Shown one piece after another: positions 1 through 5,131 of a DNA stretch of 5,131 nucleotides. The translations under genes were made by a program, and so were the position numbers. The notes under the pieces are model-generated. The model was not told the DNA's origin. It saw nothing but the letters and a program-made list of their open reading frames with translations, and did no database searches. The DNA comes from Rhodospirillales bacterium (GTDB lineage Bacteria > Pseudomonadota > Alphaproteobacteria > Rhodospirillales > Magnetospirillaceae): the NCBI GenBank assembly GCA_030040955.1, contig JASHSH010000269.1, positions 1 through 5,131 on the forward strand, written 5' to 3'. The stretch's first letter is position 1; each line of letters starts with the position of its first letter.

Positions 1-2313
1 GACGCGTTCTGGTCGCAGGGCCAGATCAAGATCATGCCCTTTGCCGACCAACCGGTGACCGGCACCGCGGCCGACGGCTCGCCGATCGCCTATACGCCGA
101 ACCTCGCGCCGGTGCTGACCGTCGACGATTCGCTGATGCTGCCCGGCCAGTCGAGCGACCAGGGGCCGCTCCAGGTAACCCGCGCCGATCCGGCCGAGGT
201 CTCGAACCGCATCACGGTCGAATATTCCGACCGCGACAGCGACTACAACACGGTGACGCTGAATGCCGACGACGACGCGCATATCGCCGCCTATGGGCTG
301 CGCCCGGCGCCCACCGTGGACGCCGATTTCATCACCATGGGCGCGACCGCGCAGACCATCGCCGACCTGCTGCTCGCGCGCGCGACCGGCGTGCTCGCCA
401 CCTACGACTGGCGCATGCGCAGCCCGGGCGAATTGCTCGAACCGTTCGACGTGGTGGCGCTGACCGACACCGCGCTCGGCCTCTCCGCCTATCCGGTGCG
501 CGTGACGCAGGTGGAGGAGGAGGAAGACTCGGTCTTCCATGTCACCGCCGAGGACATACCCGGCGTGATCGGCCTGATGGCGTCGCGCCCGCTGACCGCG
601 AACGCCGGCTATCAAGCGGCGTGGAACGCAAGCCCGGGCAACGTCAACGACCCGATCCTGTTCGAGCCGCCGACCCCGCTCACGGTCTCCGCCACCGGGC
701 TCGAATTGTGGGCGGCGGTGTCCGGGCAGCAGATCGGCGCCTGGGGCGGCTGCCAGGTCTGGGTATCGACCGACGGCGAGTCCTATACCAATGTCGGCAC
801 CATCGACGGCGCCGCGCGGATGGGCGTGCTCGCGGCCGCCCTGCCCGCGGTGAGCCCCGCCGCGAGTCCGCCGACCATCGACGCCGCCGACACGCTGGCG
901 GTGAATCTCGCGCAATCGGACGGCCAGCTCGCCTCGTGCAGCCAGGCCGACGCGCTCGCGCTCAACACGCTCTGCTATGTCGATGGCGAGCTGATCGCCT
1001 ATCAGAGTGCGACGCTTACCGGCGCCAGCCAATACGATCTCGCCTGGCTGGTGCGCGGCGCCTACAATTCGCCGCTCGGCGCGCATGCGGCCGGCGCCGG
1101 CTTCGCCCGGCTCGACCAGGCGATCTTCCGCTATCCATTCACCGCCGACCGCATCGGCCAGACGATCTATCTCAAATTCGCCTCGTTCAACTTGTATGGC
1201 GGCGGGCAGCAGACGCTCGACGAGGTCGAGCCCTTCGCCTACCGCTTCCAGGGCACCGCGCTGGCCGAGGCCCCGGGCAACGTCACCGGCTTCGCCACCG
1301 CCTTCGTCGGCGGCATCGCGCAGCTGGTGTGGAACGCGGTCTCCGATCCGCGCGCGATCGACTACGAGATCCGCCTCGGCAGCTCGTGGAACGATGCCGC
1401 GCTGATCGGGCGCACGCCGCTCACCAGCGCGCCCACCCAGGGCGACGGCACTTACTGGATCGCCGCGCATTTCAAGGTGCCCGGCGGGCCCGACGTCTAC
1501 TCGCCGAACCCGGCCGATCTCGCGGTCAGCGGCTCGCAGGTGGCCTCGAACATCATGGCCAGCTGGGACGAATCGGCCACCGGCTGGAGCGGAACGCGCG
1601 CCGGAACCGCCGTGCAGGGGAGCGATCTCGTGCTCGAGGGCGCGGGCGATCTGCTCGGCTGCGCCGATCTCACCGCGCTCCCCGACGTGGTGTTCTATGG
1701 CGGCGTGGCCGCGCAGGGAAGCTACGAGATCCCCGCCGCGCACCGGATCATCCTGTCGGCTTCCGCCACCTGCAACGTGATCGTCTCGCTCGGCGCGACG
1801 CTGGGCTACAGCCTGAACGCGGTCAACGCGCTCGCGGTGGCCGACGTGACCCAGGTCGGCGACCTGCTCGGACTGGTCCTCGGCGACATCGTCGGCGCGA
1901 CGCCGCAAATCCGCACCAGCCCCGACGGGGCAAGCTGGGGCGCCTGGCAGAACTGGACGCCCGCGGCCTATGCCGGCATGGGCTTCGACTGCCGGGTGCT
2001 GCTGGCCTCCGCCGATCCGACCGTGGCCGCCATGCTCACCGACCTCACCTTCGCGGTCGACGTCCCGGCGCGAACCGAGACCGGAACGAACATCGCGCTG
2101 CCGGCCGCCGGCGCCGCGCAAAGCTTCGCGGTCCCGTTCAACGGCGGACCGAACGGCGCCAGCGTGCCCAATTTGCAAGTCACCATTCTCGCCGCCCAGA
2201 CCGGGGACCAGGCGGTGGTCTCGGACAAGACCCTCGCCGGCTTCGAACTGCAAGTCACCAACGGCGGCGCGGGGGTGGCGCGCACGGTCGATTGGATCGC
2301 GCAGGGCTTCTGA
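1..2313 (+). CDS. Phage tail-tip / host-attachment protein (hub, J-like), 5' truncated
   Basis: The reading frame is open from base 1, and the residues before the first ATG at 34 (FWSQGQIKIMPFAD) match the conserved FWS-G-hydrophobic-PF/Y-D stretch of tail-tip proteins. That ATG is therefore internal and the true start lies upstream. 770 residues are visible. By recalled family resemblance, residues 1-190 form the putative phage tail protein domain (Phage-tail_3 type, as in the lambda J and gene-transfer-agent hubs), with QVTR, VEYSDRDSDYN, YGLRP, LLEPFDVVALTD and TAEDIPG. Residues about 215-415 are a beta-rich region (GGCQVWVSTDG, LCYVDGELIAY, RGAYNSPLGAHAAG, LKFASFNLYGGG). Residues about 425-510 look like a fibronectin-III-type module (VWNAVSDPRAIDYEIRLG, GDGTYWIAAHF). 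The C-terminal 260 residues end in GVARTVDWIAQGF, a familiar ending of this group. Expected role: closes the distal tail tube and anchors fibres. The next gene follows after 18 bases. Confidence in a tail-tip protein is high; the exact domain borders are estimates. Confidence 0.9.
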   Translation, partial: DAFWSQGQIKIMPFADQPVTGTAADGSPIAYTPNLAPVLTVDDSLMLPGQSSDQGPLQVTRADPAEVSNRITVEYSDRDSDYNTVTLNADDDAHIAAYGLRPAPTVDADFITMGATAQTIADLLLARATGVLATYDWRMRSPGELLEPFDVVALTDTALGLSAYPVRVTQVEEEEDSVFHVTAEDIPGVIGLMASRPLTANAGYQAAWNASPGNVNDPILFEPPTPLTVSATGLELWAAVSGQQIGAWGGCQVWVSTDGESYTNVGTIDGAARMGVLAAALPAVSPAASPPTIDAADTLAVNLAQSDGQLASCSQADALALNTLCYVDGELIAYQSATLTGASQYDLAWLVRGAYNSPLGAHAAGAGFARLDQAIFRYPFTADRIGQTIYLKFASFNLYGGGQQTLDEVEPFAYRFQGTALAEAPGNVTGFATAFVGGIAQLVWNAVSDPRAIDYEIRLGSSWNDAALIGRTPLTSAPTQGDGTYWIAAHFKVPGGPDVYSPNPADLAVSGSQVASNIMASWDESATGWSGTRAGTAVQGSDLVLEGAGDLLGCADLTALPDVVFYGGVAAQGSYEIPAAHRIILSASATCNVIVSLGATLGYSLNAVNALAVADVTQVGDLLGLVLGDIVGATPQIRTSPDGASWGAWQNWTPAAYAGMGFDCRVLLASADPTVAAMLTDLTFAVDVPARTETGTNIALPAAGAAQSFAVPFNGGPNGASVPNLQVTILAAQTGDQAVVSDKTLAGFELQVTNGGAGVARTVDWIAQGF

Positions 2314-2331
2314 TCGAGAGAGGAACCGTCG

Positions 2332-3849
2332 ATGTCCCAGAACGCGTTGCAGATACCCACGACCAGCCCGCTGCCCGGGCTCACCATGGTCAACGACGCG
2401 AACGCGGCACTGGCCGCGCTCGCCACCATCCTGTCCGGCGCCTCCGCGCCAACCACAGCCGCCACCGGATTGGGCTCGACCGGCGGACTGCTCTGGCACG
2501 ATACCGGCAACAATCTGCTGAAGCTGCGCGATCAGGCCGATTCGACCTGGATGGCGCTGCCGCTCGCCATCAACGAGATGGCGAAGACGGTCACGCTGTC
2601 GGGCTCGGCCTCGGGACTGTCCGGCGCGCTGCTCTCGGCCAACAATCTCTCCGACCTGGCCAGCGCGGCGACCGCCTGGTCGAATCTCGGCGGCGGGGCG
2701 GCGGGCAAGCTCGGCGTCGGCGGCAATCTGTCCAGCTCCGGCGGCAATCTGATCGCGCCCTTCGGTCTGACCACGATCGCCGCCACCCAGAGCGGTGCCT
2801 TCAATGCCTCCGGCTTCACGCTCTACCCGATCGGCGCGACGCTGACCGCGACGCTGCCCGCCACCACCAGCGGTCTGTCGGGGCAGCTCATCGGCTTCTA
2901 TTTCACCGGCAGCGGTTACAACCTGACGGTCGGCGTCGGCTCCGGCAGCGGCGATTCGTTCGCCACCGTCGCCACGCCGTCTTCGCTGTTCATCCAGGGC
3001 TATGCCTTCGACTGGCTCATTCTGATGGGCGATGCGACCAACAAGTATTGGCATGTCGTTTCGGCCAGCCCGAACGTGATGCAGCAGCTTTCGATGAACA
3101 GCAACGTCCCTCTCGGCGTGATCACCGGCTTCCTGCCGAGCGCGCTCGAGGGGACGTCGACCACCGCGACGATCTCGATCTCCGCCGGCGTGGCCACGGA
3201 CGCCACCGGATTCATCCTGATCAATTCGCAGGGCAATGGATTCTCCTGGGCGGTCTCGAACGGCAACGCGGCGAACGGCTATCAGGGCGGCACCACGCTG
3301 CCCACCAGCACCACGGTGCATTTCTTCGTCATGCAGGGCACGGCGGGCACGGCGAGCTTCGCGAGTGCGTCGCTTTCGCCCACGCTGCCCAGCGGCTATT
3401 CGCGCTACCGCCGCATCTTTTCGTTCTGGCTGCCGAGCGGCGGCTGGGGCGCCTTGAACAACATCGCTGCGGAAGAGGATTCCGGCGGCGCGGCGCGCAT
3501 CTACTGGCAGGGCCGCTTCCAGGATGTGAGCGTCACCAATCTGGGCACCAGCTCGGTGCTTTATGCGCTGTCGGTGCCCACGGGGGTCAAGGTTCGGCCG
3601 ATCATCTCGGCCGCGGTCACCAATAACTCGAACGTGATTCTGACCAGCCCCGACGAGGCCGACCAGGCGCCCGCCTCCGCCTTCGGCACCGCGCCCGGCT
3701 ACGATCTGAACGGCGCCGCCAACCAGACCAACGCCTTCATCGACGGTCTGTTCACCAACACCAGCGGCCAGCTGCGCGCGCGGGCGAACGGGGCAAGCAC
3801 GCCCTTCTACATCTACACGCGCGGCTGGATCGACCCGCGGCGGAACTGA
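2332..3849 (+). CDS. Phage tail fibre / receptor-binding protein
   Basis: A complete 505-residue structural protein, low in charge and rich in Gly, Ser, Thr and Ala, as is usual for trimeric beta-structured fibres. The start is fixed by the purine-rich site GAGAGAGG (2316-2323), 8 bases before the ATG. Residues 1-36 (ALQIPTTSPLPGLTMVND, then AALAAL) and 54-76 (LWHDTGNNLLKLRDQADSTW) resemble the N-terminal attachment part of many prophage fibres. Residues about 103-140 carry the fibre shaft motif NLSDLASAATAWSNLG followed by GGNLSSSGGNLIAP. Residues about 150-245 resemble a beta domain ending in DATNKYWHVVSA. Residues about 260-505 resemble a widespread fibre C-terminal domain: LPSALEGTSTTATISISAG, SPTLPSGYSRYRRI near 349, LSVPTGVKV near 413, ILTSPDEADQAP near 437, and the ending RGWIDPRRN. 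It lies directly after the tail-tip gene, so it probably attaches to that protein and contacts the host surface. The receptor cannot be inferred, and no peptidase or depolymerase motif is evident. Confidence 0.85.
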   Translation: MSQNALQIPTTSPLPGLTMVNDANAALAALATILSGASAPTTAATGLGSTGGLLWHDTGNNLLKLRDQADSTWMALPLAINEMAKTVTLSGSASGLSGALLSANNLSDLASAATAWSNLGGGAAGKLGVGGNLSSSGGNLIAPFGLTTIAATQSGAFNASGFTLYPIGATLTATLPATTSGLSGQLIGFYFTGSGYNLTVGVGSGSGDSFATVATPSSLFIQGYAFDWLILMGDATNKYWHVVSASPNVMQQLSMNSNVPLGVITGFLPSALEGTSTTATISISAGVATDATGFILINSQGNGFSWAVSNGNAANGYQGGTTLPTSTTVHFFVMQGTAGTASFASASLSPTLPSGYSRYRRIFSFWLPSGGWGALNNIAAEEDSGGAARIYWQGRFQDVSVTNLGTSSVLYALSVPTGVKVRPIISAAVTNNSNVILTSPDEADQAPASAFGTAPGYDLNGAANQTNAFIDGLFTNTSGQLRARANGASTPFYIYTRGWIDPRRN

Positions 3850-3850
3850 T

Positions 3851-3888
3851 TCCAGAGTCCGTTCTATCAAGGTGGAACAGACTCTGGG
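3851..3888. repeat. Inverted repeat 1 (long imperfect hairpin)
   Basis: CCAGAGTC (3852-3859) pairs with GACTCTGG (3880-3887). After one C/A mismatch (3860/3879) the stem continues with GTTC (3861-3864) and GAAC (3875-3878), then a T-G wobble and an A-T pair around the six-base loop TCAAGG (3867-3872). An outer T-G wobble (3851/3888) extends it further. The stem begins two bases after the fibre stop codon (TGA 3847-3849). The bases after it (GTCTGCACC) give no poly-T tract, so Rho-independent termination is unlikely. It might slow exonuclease decay of the fibre message. Confidence 0.75.
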
Positions 3889-3900
3889 TCTGCACCAGGC

Positions 3901-3922
3901 GGCCAACGCGTCCGCGTTGGCC
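3901..3922. repeat. Inverted repeat 2 (perfect GC-rich palindrome)
   Basis: GGCCAACGCG (3901-3910) is the perfect reverse complement of CGCGTTGGCC (3913-3922), separated by only TC. As RNA it would fold as a nine-pair stem (3901-3909 with 3914-3922) with a four-base loop, GTCC. No T-run follows. It is the middle of the three tandem palindromes. Confidence 0.75.
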
Positions 3923-3948
3923 TCGCTCAAACGCCGCGCGGGCTTGTC

Positions 3949-3974
3949 GCCGATTCCACAAAGCTGGAATCGGC
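3949..3974. repeat. Inverted repeat 3 (perfect 10-base-pair stem)
   Basis: GCCGATTCCA (3949-3958) pairs perfectly with TGGAATCGGC (3965-3974) around the six-base loop CAAAGC. Its 3' arm is shared with an alternative hairpin, AGCTGGA (3962-3968) with TCCAGCT (3975-3981), and the two cannot form at once. It sits about 20 bases upstream of the ribosome-binding site of the gene at 4008. Confidence 0.75.
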
Positions 3975-3994
3975 TCCAGCTCCGCGACCAACCC

Positions 3995-4002
3995 GGAAAG
4001 GA
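3995..4002 (+). promoter_or_regulatory. Ribosome-binding site of the 4008 gene, potentially paired with an upstream arm
   Basis: GGAAAGGA lies 5 bases before the ATG at 4008 and fixes that start. Its 3' part and the following spacer, GGACTCT (4000-4006), are perfectly complementary over seven bases to AGAGTCC (3854-3860), the 5' arm of the first hairpin. That pairing could cover the site when the first hairpin is open. The site itself is clear; the regulatory pairing is inference. Confidence 0.65.
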
Positions 4003-4007
4003 CTCTC

Positions 4008-4325
4008 ATGGCCTTCGTGCAGATCGACCCGACCAGCGGCAACGTCGTCGCCGTCTTCGCCAATCCGCAGCCCGCGCTGGCCGGCTATCAGCAGATCGAC
4101 GACACCGACGCGCGCGTGGCCGCCTACAATGCCGTGCAGGCCGCGGTTGCGACCAACGCGCCGATCCTCGCGCAGATCGCGGCCATCGAGGCCAGGCAGG
4201 CGCGCGCGCTGCGCGAGAACGCGATCGGCACGCAGCCCGCCTCCGGCCAGCCCACCGCGCTCGCCCGTCTCCAGCAATACGATGCGCAGGTCGCCGCCTT
4301 GCGCGCGACCTTGCAGGCGGGCTGA
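4008..4325 (+). CDS. Small phage protein with predicted coiled coil, fibre-adjacent, function unknown
   Basis: A 105-residue complete protein with a good ribosome-binding site (GGAAAGGA, 3995-4002). Residues 1-20 (MAFVQIDPTSGNVVAVFANP) look like a short beta-hairpin start, the kind seen in small proteins encoded beside phage tail fibres. After a DDTDARVAAY segment (31-40), residues about 50-72 (ILAQIAAIEARQARALREN) and 84-103 (ALARLQQYDAQVAALRATL) are Ala/Leu-rich amphipathic helices with heptad-like spacing, consistent with a helical hairpin or oligomeric coiled coil. The two-helix pattern with RALRE between them resembles small tail-associated proteins of unknown function. It has no signal peptide, membrane segment or catalytic motif. 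The position right after the fibre suggests a fibre assembly or accessory role, by context only. It is preceded by the palindrome cluster, and the next gene follows 21 bases after its stop, in the same frame. Confidence 0.75.
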   Translation: MAFVQIDPTSGNVVAVFANPQPALAGYQQIDDTDARVAAYNAVQAAVATNAPILAQIAAIEARQARALRENAIGTQPASGQPTALARLQQYDAQVAALRATLQAG

Positions 4326-4346
4326 GCGGCTCCTTCGCGCCCGAAG

Positions 4347-4811
4347 ATGATCGACCCGGCGGATTTGCGCGCGCAGGTGATGCGCCCGGCGCTCGCCGCC
4401 ACCGGACTCGGCGGCGACGCGGCGGAGGAGCTGCTGCTCGGCACCGCGCTCCAGGAATCGGGCGGCGGCCTGCGTCTCGCGCAACGCGGCGGGCCCGCCC
4501 GCGGCGTCTGGCAGATGGAGCCGGCGACGCTCGCCGACATCGAGCGGAACTATCTCGCGTTCCGCCCGGCGCTCGCCCAGCGCATCGCCGCGCTCGCCGC
4601 GCCGGGACTCGGCGCCGCCGATCAGCTCGCCGGCAATCTCTACTATGCCTGCGCGATGGCGCGGCTGGTCTATGCGCGCGCCGGACCGCCACTGCCGGCA
4701 TCGGGCGATCTCGCCGCCCAGGCCGCCTACTACAAGGCGCATTACAACACGCCGCAAGGCGCCGCCACCGAAGCCGAATACATCGCCAACTGGCGCGCCG
4801 CGATGCGCTGA
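4347..4811 (+). CDS. Phage lysozyme-like / transglycosylase-like protein
   Basis: A 154-residue complete protein. From memory it matches a phage family with the pattern LLLGTAxQES, G-QMEPAT, NLYYA-AM-R, LPA-GD and AAYYKxHYNTPxGxxTxxEYI; here these lie at residues 29-38, 53-61, 97-106, 116-121 and 127-146. Glu37-Ser38 followed by Gly53-Val-Trp-Gln-Met57 mirrors the catalytic ES and G-(L/I)-x-Q signatures of SLT-type lytic transglycosylases, so Glu37 is the candidate catalytic acid. Likely role: local cleavage of peptidoglycan during entry or lysis. Many relatives are simply annotated hypothetical, so activity is inference. There is no signal peptide or membrane segment, so export would need a holin or the virion. 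Start choice: the ATG at 4347 keeps the usual short lead before LRxxVMRPAL, but only GAAG directly abuts it, so translation may depend on re-initiation from the gene 21 bases upstream. GTG 4377 and ATG 4380 are less likely alternatives. Confidence 0.75.
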   Translation: MIDPADLRAQVMRPALAATGLGGDAAEELLLGTALQESGGGLRLAQRGGPARGVWQMEPATLADIERNYLAFRPALAQRIAALAAPGLGAADQLAGNLYYACAMARLVYARAGPPLPASGDLAAQAAYYKAHYNTPQGAATEAEYIANWRAAMR

Positions 4812-4812
4812 G

Positions 4813-4829
4813 CGCGCGAGCCTCGCGCG
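4813..4829. repeat. Short GC-only inverted repeat after the lysozyme-like gene
   Basis: CGCGCGAG (4813-4820) is the reverse complement of CTCGCGCG (4822-4829). As RNA this gives six G-C pairs (4813-4818 with 4824-4829) around the loop AGCCT. It begins just after the stop codon (TGA 4809-4811). No T-run follows (GTCCCATCC), so it is at most a weak pause or stability element, and in such GC-rich DNA it may be chance. Confidence 0.4.
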
Positions 4830-4865
4830 TCCCATCCCGAGTTCCGTCCCCGCCCCGCCGCACCG

Positions 4866-4872
4866 AAAGGAG
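4866..4872 (+). promoter_or_regulatory. Ribosome-binding site fixing the start at 4878
   Basis: AAAGGAG lies 5 bases before the ATG at 4878. It is the best Shine-Dalgarno match in the window and the main reason for calling the last, truncated frame a gene. Confidence 0.75.
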
Positions 4873-4877
4873 CGATC

Positions 4878-5131
4878 ATGACCGAAGTGCAATTTCTCGA
4901 TTCGCTGCTCGCCTGGCTGCTCGCCGATCCGAGCCATATCGTCACTGCCGCCGCGGCGCTCGCCGCGCTGACGCCCACGCCCGATCCGAACAGCGTGGGC
5001 GGCAAGCTCTATCGCATCCTCGATCTGCTGGCGCTCAATTTCCTGCACGCCAAGGAGACCGGCCCGAAGCCCGCAGCGCCCGCCTCGCCGCCAGCGCCCG
5101 GCGGCGCCGGCGGTTCCGGCACCGCGGCCGC
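4878..5131 (+). CDS. Small phage protein of the lysis region, 3' truncated, function unknown
   Basis: The frame is open to the window edge, giving 84 full codons. A strong ribosome-binding site (AAAGGAG, 4866-4872) sits 5 bases before the ATG. Residues 1-33 (MTEVQFLDSLLAWLLADPSH, then IVTAAAALAALTP) are largely helical and hydrophobic. Residues 20-32 are too short and Ala-rich to be a convincing membrane span. Residues 42-60 (GKLYRILDLLALNFLHAKE) form an amphipathic helix. The combination ALAALTPTPDP, then GKLYRILDLLALN and AKE, is familiar from short proteins near holin/endolysin genes in alphaproteobacterial prophages; none that I recall has a defined function. From residue 63 the chain becomes a Pro/Ala/Gly-rich, probably disordered tail. 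Its place after the lysozyme-like gene suggests the lysis region. A holin is possible but not supported by a clear transmembrane helix in the visible part. Whether the tail is a linker to a further domain cannot be seen. Confidence 0.65.
   Translation, partial: MTEVQFLDSLLAWLLADPSHIVTAAAALAALTPTPDPNSVGGKLYRILDLLALNFLHAKETGPKPAAPASPPAPGGAGGSGTAA

Larger units (their letters stand above)
3848..3981. repeat. Cluster of three palindromes (REP/BIME-like element or structured leader)
   Basis: This segment fills most of the 158-base gap between the fibre gene and the next gene, the largest gap in the window. It holds three separate strong inverted repeats in tandem (3851-3888, 3901-3922, 3949-3974), plus an alternative hairpin at 3962-3981. 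Its ends also carry an 8-base inverted pair, GATTCCAG at 3848-3855 and CTGGAATC at 3964-3971, so the cluster is bounded by short terminal repeats. None of the hairpins is followed by a T-run, so they are not typical intrinsic terminators. No coding frame with a ribosome-binding site was found in it. The design resembles extragenic palindromic repeats (REP/BIME) that accumulate in chromosomes, or a small non-autonomous mobile repeat. A structured leader for the gene at 4008 is the alternative. The palindromes are read directly; their nature is inference. Confidence 0.7.

Noticed and set aside
34..36. ATG at 34 as the start of the tail-tip protein
   Set aside because: No Shine-Dalgarno sequence precedes it, and the eleven codons upstream continue a conserved tail-protein motif, so the gene starts outside the window.
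511..538. Purine-rich GGAGGAGGAGG tract followed by a perfect 7-base-pair hairpin (GGAAGAC 522-528 with GTCTTCC 532-538), like a frameshift stimulator
   Set aside because: The tail-tip protein continues in one frame with conserved motifs on both sides (ALTDTALGLSAYPVRV before, TAEDIPG after), and the nearby ATG at 539 opens only a few codons. No recoding is needed.
2170..2268. Repeated CAAGTCACCA near the end of the tail-tip gene (2176 and 2251) as a possible recombination repeat
   Set aside because: A short match explained by the similar peptides LQVT in two beta strands, with no wider repeat around it.
621..3626. Very long + strand open frame (about 1000 codons) overlapping the tail-tip and fibre genes
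   Set aside because: Its translation is Arg-rich and low in complexity, it has no ribosome-binding site, and it crosses two well-supported genes. It is the usual out-of-frame shadow of GC-rich coding DNA.
3851..3888. Intrinsic terminator after the fibre gene
   Set aside because: The hairpin is strong but no T-run follows it, and the next genes appear to belong to the same operon.
3891..4007. Promoter for the genes from 4008 onward
   Set aside because: I could not find a plausible -35/-10 pair. The segment is GC-rich and dominated by palindromes, and phage promoters of unknown type cannot be read by eye.
3927..5048. Long antisense open frame (373 codons) across the palindrome gap and the last three genes
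   Set aside because: Arg/Gly-rich composition, no recognisable motif and no convincing ribosome-binding site. The + strand genes beneath it have family-like motifs and good start signals.

Overview
The window is a stretch of a tailed-phage (prophage-like) genome in a GC-rich bacterium. Five genes lie head to tail on the + strand, and there is no host metabolic gene, tRNA, transposase or CRISPR array. Strong G/C preference at third codon positions, together with the style of the tail-tip and tail-fibre proteins, points to an alphaproteobacterial host. That assignment is from recalled family resemblance, so the family (for example Acetobacteraceae, sphingomonads or Rhizobiales) is left open.

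Layout: (1) 1-2313, the 3' part of a large tail-tip (hub/host-attachment) protein whose start lies upstream of the window. (2) 2332-3849, a complete tail-fibre / receptor-binding protein. (3) 3850-4007, a 158-base gap holding three strong consecutive inverted repeats. This is the most unusual stretch in an otherwise tightly packed module. (4) 4008-4325, a small protein with a predicted coiled coil in the position where fibre accessory proteins often sit. (5) 4347-4811, a phage protein with lysozyme-like (lytic transglycosylase-type) motifs. (6) 4878 to the right edge, the start of a small helical protein with a Pro/Ala/Gly-rich tail, of a kind seen near phage lysis genes, truncated by the window end.

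Together the genes form the distal tail and early lysis end of a late operon: the hub that closes the tail tube, the fibre that meets the host surface, a small partner, then a cell-wall-active candidate. Most gaps are short (18, 21 and 66 bases), which fits co-transcription from an upstream promoter outside the window. I see no convincing promoter or intrinsic terminator inside.

The module is recognisable and I do not see a wholly new system. What deserves a second look is the palindrome cluster before the 4008 gene. It could be an inserted REP/BIME-like repeat or a structured leader, and one arm of its first hairpin is complementary to the ribosome-binding region of the following gene.
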